NCBI RefSeq assembly: GCF_024721115.1
Contig: NZ_JAMDHK010000005.1
Span: forward strand, 245,155 to 309,154
Reading direction: 5' to 3'
From: Salipiger pentaromativorans
GTDB lineage: Bacteria; Pseudomonadota; Alphaproteobacteria; Rhodobacterales; Rhodobacteraceae
Length of the DNA: 64,000 nucleotides
Part shown: piece by piece, positions 15,951 to 23,299 of the stretch
How positions within the stretch are numbered: position 1 is the first letter of the stretch
How the letters are laid out: each line of letters begins with the position of its first letter
Notes under the pieces: generated by a model
Told to the model about the DNA's origin: nothing
What the model saw: only the letters and a program-made list of their open reading frames with translations
Databases searched by the model: none
Position numbers and translations under genes: made by a program

Positions 15951-16498
15951 ACAGACGGTATTTGCTGATGTCGGGGGCGGCGCTGGCGCTGGTGCCCGGC
16001 ATGGCGCTGGCCCATGGGCCGAGCCGGCAGAAGATCACGCTGACGACCGAGGTGGCGGCGGAGCCTGCCGAGGTCTGGGCCGTGATCGGCAATTTCCAGG
16101 ACATGAGCTGGCACCCGGCGGTGGTGTCGCAGGAGGGACAGGGCGGCAACGAGATCGACGCCACCCGCATGCTGTATCTGAGCGACGCGGGCGCCGACGG
16201 TCCCAAGATCGACGAGATCCTGTACAAATACAGCGCCGAGAAAATGTCCTATTCCTACCGCATCACCGAGGTGGCGGTGGAGGTGCTGCCGGTCACCAAT
16301 TATTCCTCGCATCTGACCGTGATGCCGCGCGACGGCGGCGGTTCGGTGGTGGAATGGCGCGGCGCCTTCTATCGCGGCTACCCCAACAACGATCCGCCGC
16401 CCGAGCTGAACGACGAGGCCGCCATCGCGGCGGTGTCGGCGGTCTATCAGGCCGGGCTCGACGCGCTGGTCGAGCGGTTCGGTGCGCCCGCTTCGTAA
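15947..16498 (+). CDS. exported SRPBCC (START/Bet v1-like) protein
   Basis: A 183-residue protein with a signal peptide (M-N-R-R-Y-L-L, hydrophobic run, A-L-A-H). The mature SRPBCC fold is recognisable from A-E-P-A-E-V-W-A-V-I-G-N-F-Q-D-M-S-W-H-P near residues 37-56, the polyketide cyclase/dehydratase pattern, and a V-V-E-W-R-G-A-F-Y segment near 137. SRPBCC proteins bind hydrophobic ligands. An exported form in a PQQ operon could bind a cofactor or its precursor, but that is a guess. The stop overlaps the next gene's GTG start by 17 nt, indicating coupled translation. Confidence 0.8.
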   Translation: MNRRYLLMSGAALALVPGMALAHGPSRQKITLTTEVAAEPAEVWAVIGNFQDMSWHPAVVSQEGQGGNEIDATRMLYLSDAGADGPKIDEILYKYSAEKMSYSYRITEVAVEVLPVTNYSSHLTVMPRDGGGSVVEWRGAFYRGYPNNDPPPELNDEAAIAAVSAVYQAGLDALVERFGAPAS

Positions 16499-17426
16499 TA
16501 CGGCGCTGAGCCTTGCGCTGACCCTCGCCGCATGGCCCGCGGCGGGGGATGTGGCCTTTGTGACCTGCCAGAACGGGGACGCGGTCAGCGTTCTGGACTT
16601 GTCCACCGGAGAGGAACACGCGCGCTGGACCGTTCCGGGGAAACCGGCGGGCGTGGCGGTGGACACGGGCGGCGCGGTCTACACCGTGTCGCCCGACAGC
16701 AAGGCGGTGCGGCGGTTTTCCTTTGCGGGCGAGGTGCTGGCCGAGGTCACGCTGGACGGCGGCCCCATCGCCGCGACCTATGACGCGGCGCGCGACCGGC
16801 TGTTCGTGTCGGACTGGTACAACGCCCGGCTCTGGGTGCTCGACGGCGCAACGCTGGCGCCGCTGGGCGAGCTGCCCGCCGATGCCGCGCCCTCCGGGCT
16901 GGCGCTGTCGCCGGACGGGGCGGTGCTGGCCGTGGCAGAGCGCGACGCCGACCGTGTCCGCTTTTACGACGCCGCAACCCTGACCCTGCGCCACACCACG
17001 CGCGTCGGCACGCGACCGTTCGGGCTGGGCTTTGCCCCGGACGGGCGGCTGTTTGTCGGCAATGTCGGCAGCAACGACGTGACGGTGATCGACCCCGCGT
17101 CGGGCGAGGTGCTGGCCACGCTGCCGGTGGGGGAACGCCCCTATGGCGTGGGCTTTGCCGCAGGCCGCGCCTTTGTCACCAACCAATATGCCGACACGGT
17201 CAGCGTCATCGCGCTCGACGATCTGAGCCCGGTCGGCGTGATCGAGGTCGGCGAATACCCCGAAGGCATCGCCGCCACCTCGGACGGGCATATCGCGGTC
17301 GCCAACTGGTTCGACAACACGCTGAGCCTGATCGACGCGGAGACGCTGGAGGTGGTGGCCAGCTACGGCACCGCCGACGGGCCCCGCGCCTTCGGCGCCT
17401 TCATCCTGCACGGAGACCTGCCATGA
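16482..17426 (+). CDS. exported YncE-like beta-propeller protein
   Basis: A 314-residue beta-propeller starting at the GTG at 16482-16484, inside the end of the SRPBCC gene. A signal peptide (A-A-W-P-A-A-G-D) precedes about seven YVTN-type blades such as S-N-D-V-T-V-I-D-P-A-S-G-E-V-L near residue 200 and N-T-L-S-L-I-D-A near 285. It is distinct from the propeller at 13133-14104 but belongs to the same broad group seen around PQQ dehydrogenases. Its stop overlaps the ATG of the SoxYZ-like gene. Function unknown; a periplasmic scaffold or cofactor-handling role is possible. Confidence 0.82.
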   Translation: MRPLRNTALSLALTLAAWPAAGDVAFVTCQNGDAVSVLDLSTGEEHARWTVPGKPAGVAVDTGGAVYTVSPDSKAVRRFSFAGEVLAEVTLDGGPIAATYDAARDRLFVSDWYNARLWVLDGATLAPLGELPADAAPSGLALSPDGAVLAVAERDADRVRFYDAATLTLRHTTRVGTRPFGLGFAPDGRLFVGNVGSNDVTVIDPASGEVLATLPVGERPYGVGFAAGRAFVTNQYADTVSVIALDDLSPVGVIEVGEYPEGIAATSDGHIAVANWFDNTLSLIDAETLEVVASYGTADGPRAFGAFILHGDLP

Positions 17427-18226
17427 GACCTGCCCTTGCCGCCCTGCTGATCCTCACCGCCCTGCCCGCCTGGGCCGGGGAGGCCTGGGACTCGGTCCGC
17501 TATCAGCTCTATGGCGACCGGGCGATGCTGGAGGGCGCCGGGGTGATCGCGCTCGACGCCCCCTATCGCACCGCCAATGACGCCCGCACCCGGATCGCCG
17601 CGCAGGTGGCCGCGCCGCCGGGCGCGCGGATCGGCAAGGTCTCGGTGGTGCTCGACGAGAACCCGATGCCGGTTTCGGCGGTCTTTACGCTGAAAGAGCC
17701 TCAGCAACGCTTCTTCTTCGACACGACGCTGCGCATCAACGGGCCGACCCCGGTGCATGTGGTGGCCGAGATGAGCGACGGGCGGCTCTTCGTGTCAGAA
17801 GCCTTCGTCAAGACCTCGGGTCAGGGCGCCTGCGCGGCGCCGCCCGGCACCGACCCCGAGGCGGCGCTGGCGACGCTGGGCGAAATGGTGCTCACGGTTA
17901 CGGGCGATGTGCCCGGCAGCGCGGCGGAGCGGCTGGCGGGGCTGGCGGCCCGGCTGAAGCGGCTCGACGTGGACATCTCGCACCCGTCGCATTCGGGCAT
18001 GCAGATGGACCAGATCACGCTGCTCTTCCTTCCCATGCGCTATGTGGAGCGGGTCGAGATCCAGACCGACGGCGGCGGCTATGTGGAGATGACCGGCAGC
18101 ATCTCGCTCTCGGAAAACCCGCAGGTAAGCCTCTCGGTGCCCGGCGCCACGCGGTCGGTGGATGTGACCATGACCGACATCTCGGGCACGGTGACCACGG
18201 CGCACAAGGATCTGGCGGGGTTCTGA
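17423..18226 (+). CDS. quinoprotein dehydrogenase-associated SoxYZ-like carrier protein (copy 1)
   Basis: A 267-residue exported protein in which a SoxY-like and a SoxZ-like beta domain are fused, as in the TIGR04557 family of putative quinoprotein-relay carriers. After the signal peptide (A-W-A-G-E) comes the SoxY-like part, V-S-V-V-L-D-E-N-P-M-P-V near 73, ending at a single cysteine in G-Q-G-A-C-A-A-P near residue 137 that corresponds to the swinging-arm region. The SoxZ-like part begins near 185 with H-P-x-x-S-G-M-Q-M-D-Q. No sulfur-oxidation genes are present, so the carrier probably serves the quinoprotein system. A second copy is at 27203-28012. Confidence 0.87.
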   Translation: MRPALAALLILTALPAWAGEAWDSVRYQLYGDRAMLEGAGVIALDAPYRTANDARTRIAAQVAAPPGARIGKVSVVLDENPMPVSAVFTLKEPQQRFFFDTTLRINGPTPVHVVAEMSDGRLFVSEAFVKTSGQGACAAPPGTDPEAALATLGEMVLTVTGDVPGSAAERLAGLAARLKRLDVDISHPSHSGMQMDQITLLFLPMRYVERVEIQTDGGGYVEMTGSISLSENPQVSLSVPGATRSVDVTMTDISGTVTTAHKDLAGF

Positions 18227-18249
18227 GCGGCGGAAAACCACCCTGTACG

Positions 18250-18269
18250 ATACCGTCATTCTGCGGTAT
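18250..18269 (+). promoter_or_regulatory. candidate operator/promoter of the ccdAB-like pair
   Basis: ATACCG-N8-CGGTAT, perfect 6-bp arms, about 40 bp upstream of the antitoxin ATG and overlapping an AT-rich TATATATA stretch that could hold the -10 element. CcdA-type antitoxins repress their own promoter, so an operator here is expected. Confidence 0.5.
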
Positions 18270-18306
18270 ATATAGCGGCATGATTATGCCCTCCCCGGAG
18301 TCTGCC

Positions 18307-18537
18307 ATGACCGCCCGCGCCCGCAAATCCACCAGCATGACGCTCGACCCCGCGCTTCTCGACGAGGCGCGGCAACTGGGGATCAATATCTCGCGCGCGG
18401 CGGAAAGCGGCGTGGCCGCCGCCATCTCGGCCGAACGCGCCCGGCAGTGGAAAGCGCAGCATGCGGGCGCCATTGCCGATTACAACGCCTTTATCGACAC
18501 GCAGGGGGTGCCGCTGGCGGACCGGCGCAAGTTCTGA
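18307..18537 (+). CDS. ccdA: CcdA-like type II antitoxin
   Basis: A 76-residue protein. The N-terminus, K-S-T-S-M-T-L-D-P-A-L-L-D-E-A-R-Q-L-G-I-N-I-S-R-A-A-E read in short pieces, is the ribbon-helix-helix DNA-binding domain of CcdA. The C-terminal A-I-A-D-Y-N-A-F-I-D segment matches the toxin-binding tail of E. coli CcdA. The ATG at 18307 follows a CCGGAG site, and an in-frame upstream ATG at 18280 is less likely. The toxin gene begins 3 bp after its stop. The pair sits between two opposing quinoprotein operons. Confidence 0.88.
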   Translation: MTARARKSTSMTLDPALLDEARQLGINISRAAESGVAAAISAERARQWKAQHAGAIADYNAFIDTQGVPLADRRKF

Positions 18538-18540
18538 GCC

Positions 18541-18840
18541 ATGGCCGCGCAGTTCGATCTCTACCGCATGGGCGACGGCACGCTTGTGACCGTGCTGCAA
18601 AGCGACCTGCTCGACGGGCTTCAGACCCGCGTCGTGGCGCCCCTGATCCCTGCAGACCAGATCGGCCGGGTGATGGCGCCGCTCAACCCTTCGGTGCAGG
18701 TGGGGGCGGAGCGCTTCCTGCTGATGCCGCAGCTTGCCGCAACGCTGACCGTGGCCGAGCTGGGCGAGCGGGTGGGTTCGCTGGCGGTGATGCGGGACGA
18801 GATCGTGCGCGCGCTGGACGCGCTGCTCTCCGGGGTGTGA
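18541..18840 (+). CDS. ccdB: CcdB-like toxin homologue
   Basis: A 99-residue CcdB-family protein: F-D-L-Y-R start, V-T-V-L-Q-S-D-L-L-D near 18-27, R-V-V-A-P-L near 31-36, and an L-L-M-P-Q-L-A-A strand near 59. CcdB poisons DNA gyrase through its last three residues, Trp-Gly-Ile in the F plasmid protein. This copy ends L-L-S-G-V, so the tryptophan is replaced by serine. Gyrase poisoning is therefore doubtful, while antitoxin binding and autoregulation may persist. Its length matches the family (101 aa in E. coli). Confidence 0.87.
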   Translation: MAAQFDLYRMGDGTLVTVLQSDLLDGLQTRVVAPLIPADQIGRVMAPLNPSVQVGAERFLLMPQLAATLTVAELGERVGSLAVMRDEIVRALDALLSGV

Positions 18841-18846
18841 GGGAGC

Positions 18847-18871
18847 GGTGGGCAAGGATTGCCCACCCTAC
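18847..18871 (+). repeat. REP-like palindrome, single copy
   Basis: GGTGGGCA, loop AGGAT, TGCCCACC, then CTAC. The same 8-bp arms and CTAC tail, with a GAT loop, occur at both ends of the element at 30096-30428. It lies 6 bp after the ccdB stop and may also act as its terminator. Confidence 0.7.
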
Positions 18872-18903
18872 AGGCGACCGGCCGGAAATGCGGATCGCCC
18901 TGC

Positions 18904-18938
18904 CTTTCATCTTTCTAGGAATACGCCCGCCGGAGGCG
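18904..18938 (+). repeat. dispersed 35-bp repeat, copy 1
   Basis: The sequence runs CTTTCATCTTTCT, AGGA, ATACGCCCGCCGGAGGCG. The reverse complement of 63964-63999 shares TTTCATCTTTCT and the CCCGCCGGAGGCG end with two or three differences between them. Intergenic, just beyond the CXXCW-type gene end. A partial likeness is at 55016-55046. Confidence 0.55.
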
Positions 18939-18954
18939 CACCGCCTTACTCCGT

Positions 18955-19491
18955 TTACGGCTGCGGCTCCCGTGGGGTGCCCCGCTCTGTCGGATAGTCC
19001 TGAAACACCCAGCCATCGGTGCCCTCGGGAAACCAGTAGACCGTCGAATAGCCGTACTCCAACGCCCGCTTCGCGGCGTTCCAACTCATCCAGCACTCCG
19101 CCAGGCAGAAAAACAGCACCGGGTGCGCCAGGTCGCCCCCCGTCGCCTCCGCCAGCCCCGCGCGGAAATAGGCCTCGGTCACATCGGCAATCGCGCCATA
19201 GCCCACATTGGGCAGCCAGATCGCGCCGGGAATGCTGTCGCGCGGCTTGTCGCGCCAGATCGTGCCTTCGGGCAGGTTGGCGGGTTTCGGTGCCTGCGGC
19301 AGCACGTCGATGAAGGCCACCGCCCCGGACTGCCAGAGCGCAAACGCCACTTCGGCATCGACCACCGTGGCCCCTGTCAACGTATCGGGCACCGGCCCCC
19401 GGTAGTGATCCATGCGGTAGCCCTCGGGCTCCGGCTCTCCGGCAAAGGCCAGCGCCGGCAGCAGCAGCGCCACCGCCAGCGCCCGGATCAT
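18955..19491 (-). CDS. PQQ-dependent catabolism-associated CXXCW-type rhodanese-like protein
   Basis: A 178-residue exported protein (signal peptide ending A-F-A-G-E) with a rhodanese-like layout: F-I-D-V-L-P near 60, I-P-G-A-I-W-L-P near 87, and the putative active loop F-F-C-L-A-E-C-W-M-S-W-N-A-A-K-R near 125-140. The family (TIGR03865) is named for a CXXCW motif. Here the two cysteines are separated by three residues. It is encoded with PQQ-linked alcohol oxidation systems and may have a redox or sulfur-handling role in the periplasm. The ATG overlaps the xoxJ stop (ATGA), placing it last in the xox operon. Confidence 0.87.
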   Translation of the reverse strand: MIRALAVALLLPALAFAGEPEPEGYRMDHYRGPVPDTLTGATVVDAEVAFALWQSGAVAFIDVLPQAPKPANLPEGTIWRDKPRDSIPGAIWLPNVGYGAIADVTEAYFRAGLAEATGGDLAHPVLFFCLAECWMSWNAAKRALEYGYSTVYWFPEGTDGWVFQDYPTERGTPREPQP

Positions 19492-20339
19492 TGTCCGACC
19501 TCGAGCATCCCGTCGCCCATGTCGCGTACCAGCGGCACTCCGGCCTCGGCCAGCAGCGCGTCGATCTCGCCCTGATTGCGGCGGATCAAAGAGTTCAGCT
19601 TGCGCTGCCAGACCTTCTCGCCCTGCCGCACCCCCATGGTGATGCGGTAGAAAAGTTTGGGAAAGGCCGCCTCGTGCAGCAGCGGGATCACCGTCAGATC
19701 CGGGTGGTCGCGCCGGACCAAAGGCCCTGCCAGCGGCCCCCAGAGCACCGCCGCGCCGATCTCGCCCGCAGCCAGATCGTTCAGCATATCGACGGCGGGG
19801 CTTTCATGGCGGCGGTCGACCACCAGATGATAGGGCCGCGCCTTGCCGATGAGCCCGTAGCGCGCCATATGCGTCGCGGGCGGCGAGCCCGCCACCACAC
19901 CGATGGAGAGCCCCTGTAGCCGGGGATCGGAAAGCTGCGTCACCTCCGCCAGCGGCCCGTCCGTGGGCACCACCAGAACATAGACCGAGGTCATGTAATG
20001 GTTGGTGTTCAGCACCAGCTCGTGGCCCTGGGCATAGCCCATCACCACATCGCATTTCCCCGCCTTCAGCGTGTTGCGGATGAACCCCGTCGCCATCGGA
20101 TACCAGGTGTACTGCACCGGCAAATCCAGCTTCGACGCGATCAGCTCGGCCAGCCGGTTCTCATAGCCCGATCCGTCCTGCATCGACATCGGATCGTTGG
20201 CCGGATCGGCGCAAACCCTGAACGCTGTCCGGGAGACGAGATCAGAGGTTTGCGCGTCACCCGGCCCGCCGTGGAAGACCAGCAGGGCCGCCAGCACCGC
20301 CGCAAGACAGCGGCGCAGGTTACGACCCCATGCAGGCAT
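19488..20339 (-). CDS. xoxJ: XoxJ/MoxJ-like periplasmic binding protein
   Basis: A 283-residue exported protein of the quinoprotein dehydrogenase-associated putative ABC substrate-binding family (TIGR03871-like). After the signal peptide it begins F-R-V-C-A-D-P-A-N-D-P-M-S, then E-N-R-L-A-E-L-I-A and G-K-C-D-V-V-M-G near 107. The C-terminal D-M-G-D-G-M-L-E region is typical of MxaJ/XoxJ. XoxJ is thought to help activate or load XoxF rather than to serve transport. The ATG at 20337-20339 lies within the last 20 nt of xoxG and gives a proper signal peptide. Longer starts would run into xoxG. Confidence 0.88.
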   Translation of the reverse strand: MPAWGRNLRRCLAAVLAALLVFHGGPGDAQTSDLVSRTAFRVCADPANDPMSMQDGSGYENRLAELIASKLDLPVQYTWYPMATGFIRNTLKAGKCDVVMGYAQGHELVLNTNHYMTSVYVLVVPTDGPLAEVTQLSDPRLQGLSIGVVAGSPPATHMARYGLIGKARPYHLVVDRRHESPAVDMLNDLAAGEIGAAVLWGPLAGPLVRRDHPDLTVIPLLHEAAFPKLFYRITMGVRQGEKVWQRKLNSLIRRNQGEIDALLAEAGVPLVRDMGDGMLEVGQ

Positions 20340-20850
20340 TTTCCATCTCGGCAAAGACTTCACCTTTCTTCTCTTTCTTGGCGGGGCGGCCGCGCGCGAT
20401 TGCGCCGGAGCCATGCGCCTTGAGATAGGTATAGATGTCGTCGAGGTAGCACATCACGTTGGGATTGGTGCCGAAGGCGGGCATCACCGAGTTCTCGGCC
20501 GCGCCGACCTTCTGGCGACCATTGGTCACGACGTCGATGAAATCGTAATAATCCAGATCGAGCGCCGAGTTCTTCAGCGCCGGGGCATAGGTCGAGCCTT
20601 CGCCATCCGGGCCGTGGCAGACATGGCACTCGGCGTGGTAGCGACGAAAGCCTGAGAAGGTCGGCCAGTCCACCGTGCCGTCTTCGGCCACGTTGAAGGT
20701 GGGCACGCCGTCATCGGTGTAATAGCGTCCGTCTTCTTCGTAGGCCGCCTTGATGTTGGGGTCGTCCATCGAGACCTTGTCCGCCGCGGAAAGGGCGGTG
20801 GCCGAGACGAGGCAGGCGGCGGCTGCAAGAAGGCTGAGGGATCGGGTCAT
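20320..20850 (-). CDS. xoxG: XoxG-type cytochrome c, methanol metabolism-related
   Basis: Predicted periplasmic electron acceptor of XoxF. The 176-residue protein has a signal peptide (A-L-S-A-A-D), one heme site C-H-V-C-H near residue 75, a likely axial Met in S-V-M-P-A-F near 122, and two further cysteines (M-C-Y-L-D-D near 133 and N-A-C-M-G-S at the C-terminus). Four cysteines match the TIGR03874 family of methanol-related cytochromes (cytochrome c553i type of Paracoccus). It lies 82 nt downstream of xoxF and overlaps xoxJ. A lysine-rich tail (K-K-E-K-K-G) precedes the last cysteine. Confidence 0.9.
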   Translation of the reverse strand: MTRSLSLLAAAACLVSATALSAADKVSMDDPNIKAAYEEDGRYYTDDGVPTFNVAEDGTVDWPTFSGFRRYHAECHVCHGPDGEGSTYAPALKNSALDLDYYDFIDVVTNGRQKVGAAENSVMPAFGTNPNVMCYLDDIYTYLKAHGSGAIARGRPAKKEKKGEVFAEMENACMGS

Positions 20851-20932
20851 GGTCACCTGTCCTGAGGAATTTTGGAGGGATGGGGGCCGGCGCGGGCGTG
20901 ATGCCGCGCCGGCCCGGCGCAAGGTCTGCGGA

Positions 20933-22735
20933 TCAGTCGGGAAGGGCAAAGACCGTCAGCTGGCCACCGAGCGCGGTGTAATCGGACAGTGCGGAATAGC
21001 CGCCCACCGCGCCAAGACCGTCGTTCGGATTGGTCAGGCCCGCCGCGAGGCCGATGCCTGCCCAGCCGCCGACGCCCGAGAGGATGCCGATATACTGCTT
21101 GCCGCCATGCTCGTAGGTCATCACGTTGCCGATGATGCCCGAGGGGGTCTTGAAGCGGTAAAGCTCCTCGCCGGTGTCCGCCGACACCGCCTTCAGATAG
21201 CCTTCGAGCGTGCCGTAGAACACCACGTCACCCGCGGTGGCCAGAGCGCCCGACCAGACCGAGAACTGCTCGGGGATCGACCACTTGATCTCGCCCGCGA
21301 TGTTGTCCCAGGCGATGAAGTTGCCCATGCCGCCGTGGCTGTCGGGCGCCGGATACATCGCCAGCGTCGCGCCCACATAGGGCTGACCGGCGGTGTAGCT
21401 GACCCGGAACGGCTCGTAATCCATGCAGACGTGGTTGGTCGGCACGTAGAAGAGGCCGGTTTTCGGCGAGAAGGACGCCGGTTGCTGGTCTTTCGACCCC
21501 AGCGCCGCCGGGCAGATGCCGGTCGAGTTCACGTCCTCGCCGTTCTGCTCGGTGGAATATTCGGCCACAACCGCCGGGCGGCCATAGGTCGCCGAGTTCG
21601 GGTCCATGTCGACGCCGGTGGTCCAGTTCACCGCCGGATCGTATTTCTCGGCCACCAGCAGCTCGCCGGTGATGCGGTCGAGCGTATAGCCAAGGCCGTT
21701 CCGGTCGAAATGGGTGAGCAGCTTGCGCATCTCGCCGTTCACTTCCTGATCGGTCAGGATCATCTCGTTGATGCCGTCATAATCCCACTCGTCATGGGGC
21801 GTCATCTGATAGACCCATTTGGCCATGCCGTCGTCGGGATCGCGCGCCATGATGGTCATCGACCAGCGGTTGTCGCCGGGCCGCTGCGCCGGGTTCCAGG
21901 TCGAGGGGTTGCCGGTGCCGTAATAGATCAGGTCGGCCTCGGGATCGTAGGAATACCAGCCCCAGGTGGTGCCGCCGCCGATCATCCACTGATCGCCTTC
22001 CCAGGTGTTGGTGCCCGAGTTCTCGCCCACCGGCGTGCCAAGATGGGTGGTGGTCTGCGGGTCCATCAGGATATCGCTGTCCGGGCCCATGGAATAGGCG
22101 CGCCATTCCAGTGCCCCGGTTTCCATGTTGTAGGCCGTCACCGAGCCGCGCACGCCGAATTCGCCGCCGGAAATCCCGACGATCACCTTGTCCTTGACCG
22201 GCATCACCGTGGCGGTGTTGGTCTCGCCCTTGGACGCGTCGCCGTTCATCACCTCCCACAGCACCTCGCCGGTGTTGGCATCGAGCGCCACCACCTTGGT
22301 GTCGGCCTGGTGCAGGAAGATCTTGCCGTCGGCATAGGCCACACCCCGGTTCACCGTGTCGCAGCACATCACCGGAATGACGTTCGGATCCTGCTTGGGT
22401 TCGTAACGCCACTTGATGCGGCCGTCCTCGTTGAGATCGAGCGCATAGACGATGTTGGGGAAAGGCGTGTGCACGAACATCGTGTCGCCCACCACCAGCG
22501 GAGAGCCCTCGTGCCCGCGCAGAACGCCGGTCGAGAAGGTCCAGGCGACCTGTAGGTCGTCCACATTGCCGGCGTTGATCTGGTCAAGCTCGGAATAACG
22601 CTGGTTGGCATAGTCGCCCGTCTGGATCGCCCATTGCGCGGGGTTGTCCATCTGGGTCATCAGGTCGTCGTTGGCCATGGCCATGGTCGCGGCGCATAGA
22701 GCCACACCCGACGTCAAAAGCGTCAGCTTCTTCAT
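20933..22735 (-). CDS. xoxF: lanthanide-dependent PQQ methanol dehydrogenase XoxF
   Basis: Periplasmic quinoprotein oxidising methanol (and possibly formaldehyde). The 600 residues start with a signal peptide ending A-M-A-N (about residue 21), followed by an eight-bladed propeller. Seen directly: vicinal Cys124-Cys125 (M-C-C-D-T-V-N-R-G), metal ligands Glu192 (G-G-E-F-G-V-R-G) and Asn276 (G-T-G-N-P), catalytic Asp318 and the additional Asp320 in E-W-D-Y-D-G. The Glu-Asn spacing (84) and the Asn-Asp spacing (42) equal those of Methylobacterium MxaF, which has Ala at the last position. An Asp there marks lanthanide-dependent enzymes. Sequence blocks resemble clade 5 XoxF. No mxaI-like small subunit gene is present. 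Confidence 0.96.
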   Translation of the reverse strand: MKKLTLLTSGVALCAATMAMANDDLMTQMDNPAQWAIQTGDYANQRYSELDQINAGNVDDLQVAWTFSTGVLRGHEGSPLVVGDTMFVHTPFPNIVYALDLNEDGRIKWRYEPKQDPNVIPVMCCDTVNRGVAYADGKIFLHQADTKVVALDANTGEVLWEVMNGDASKGETNTATVMPVKDKVIVGISGGEFGVRGSVTAYNMETGALEWRAYSMGPDSDILMDPQTTTHLGTPVGENSGTNTWEGDQWMIGGGTTWGWYSYDPEADLIYYGTGNPSTWNPAQRPGDNRWSMTIMARDPDDGMAKWVYQMTPHDEWDYDGINEMILTDQEVNGEMRKLLTHFDRNGLGYTLDRITGELLVAEKYDPAVNWTTGVDMDPNSATYGRPAVVAEYSTEQNGEDVNSTGICPAALGSKDQQPASFSPKTGLFYVPTNHVCMDYEPFRVSYTAGQPYVGATLAMYPAPDSHGGMGNFIAWDNIAGEIKWSIPEQFSVWSGALATAGDVVFYGTLEGYLKAVSADTGEELYRFKTPSGIIGNVMTYEHGGKQYIGILSGVGGWAGIGLAAGLTNPNDGLGAVGGYSALSDYTALGGQLTVFALPD

Positions 22736-22855
22736 TTCCTACTCCCTTGGGTTTTCGGCGTTATCCGCCTGCGGCCATGCAGTCCCGGGCCGCTGTTCTC
22801 CTCCAGATACGGGGCCTCTTCTCCTCCCCCCGAATCCTGGACGTGGTGGTCTTGG

Positions 22856-23269
22856 TTAAGAGCCTCCCTCCATGCTGAATGTTGCCAGATATGCGATCAC
22901 ATCGGCGCGTTCCTGGTCCTTGCGCAGACCGGCAAAGGACATCTTGGTGCCCTTGGCGAAATCGCGCGGCTTGGTCAGAAACGCGTCGAGCTCTTCCGGC
23001 GTCCAGGTGCCGTCCTTCTCGGACAGGGCCTTGAGCGCGTCGGAATAGTCGAAACCGGGTTCGGCGGCGATGGTGCGGCCCACGACGCCGTTCAGCACCG
23101 GGCCGGTCTTGGCCTCGGCTCCCTCGCCCACCGCGTGGCAGGCCTTGCACTTGCGGAAGACCTTCTCGCCGGCGGCGGGGTCTCCGGGCAGGTCGCCATG
23201 GCTGTCGGCCAGGGCCATCCCGGCCGACAGTAGCGTCATGCACGCGGTTGCGAGCAGTTTGTCGAGCAT
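22856..23269 (-). CDS. class I cytochrome c (c2/c550 type)
   Basis: A 137-residue exported cytochrome with signal peptide (G-M-A-L-A-D-S), a single heme motif C-K-A-C-H near residue 42, conserved [10 protein letters not shown] near 56-65 and the axial Met in G-T-K-M-S-F near 109. It is the soluble class I type that carries electrons from periplasmic dehydrogenases to an oxidase. It is encoded between fghA and xoxF, as in the Paracoccus flhA/xoxF locus. An AGGAGGACCTT ribosome-binding site precedes the ATG. It probably works with XoxG in methanol oxidation. Confidence 0.9.
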   Translation of the reverse strand: MLDKLLATACMTLLSAGMALADSHGDLPGDPAAGEKVFRKCKACHAVGEGAEAKTGPVLNGVVGRTIAAEPGFDYSDALKALSEKDGTWTPEELDAFLTKPRDFAKGTKMSFAGLRKDQERADVIAYLATFSMEGGS

Positions 23270-23299
23270 AAGGTCCTCCTCCCTAAGTCAGCTCTGAAG

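Noticed and set aside
17423-18226. Sulfur-oxidation SoxYZ
   Set aside because: The domains are fused, the G-G-C-G-G arm is not canonical, and no soxABCD genes are near. The setting is quinoprotein-linked.
20933-22735. Calcium-type MxaF methanol dehydrogenase
   Set aside because: Residue 320 is Asp rather than Ala, and no small-subunit gene follows.
22850-22861. TCTTGGTTAAGA near xoxF as a third copy of the pqqA motif
   Set aside because: The spacing differs and it overlaps the stop codon of the cytochrome c gene. The likeness is probably chance.
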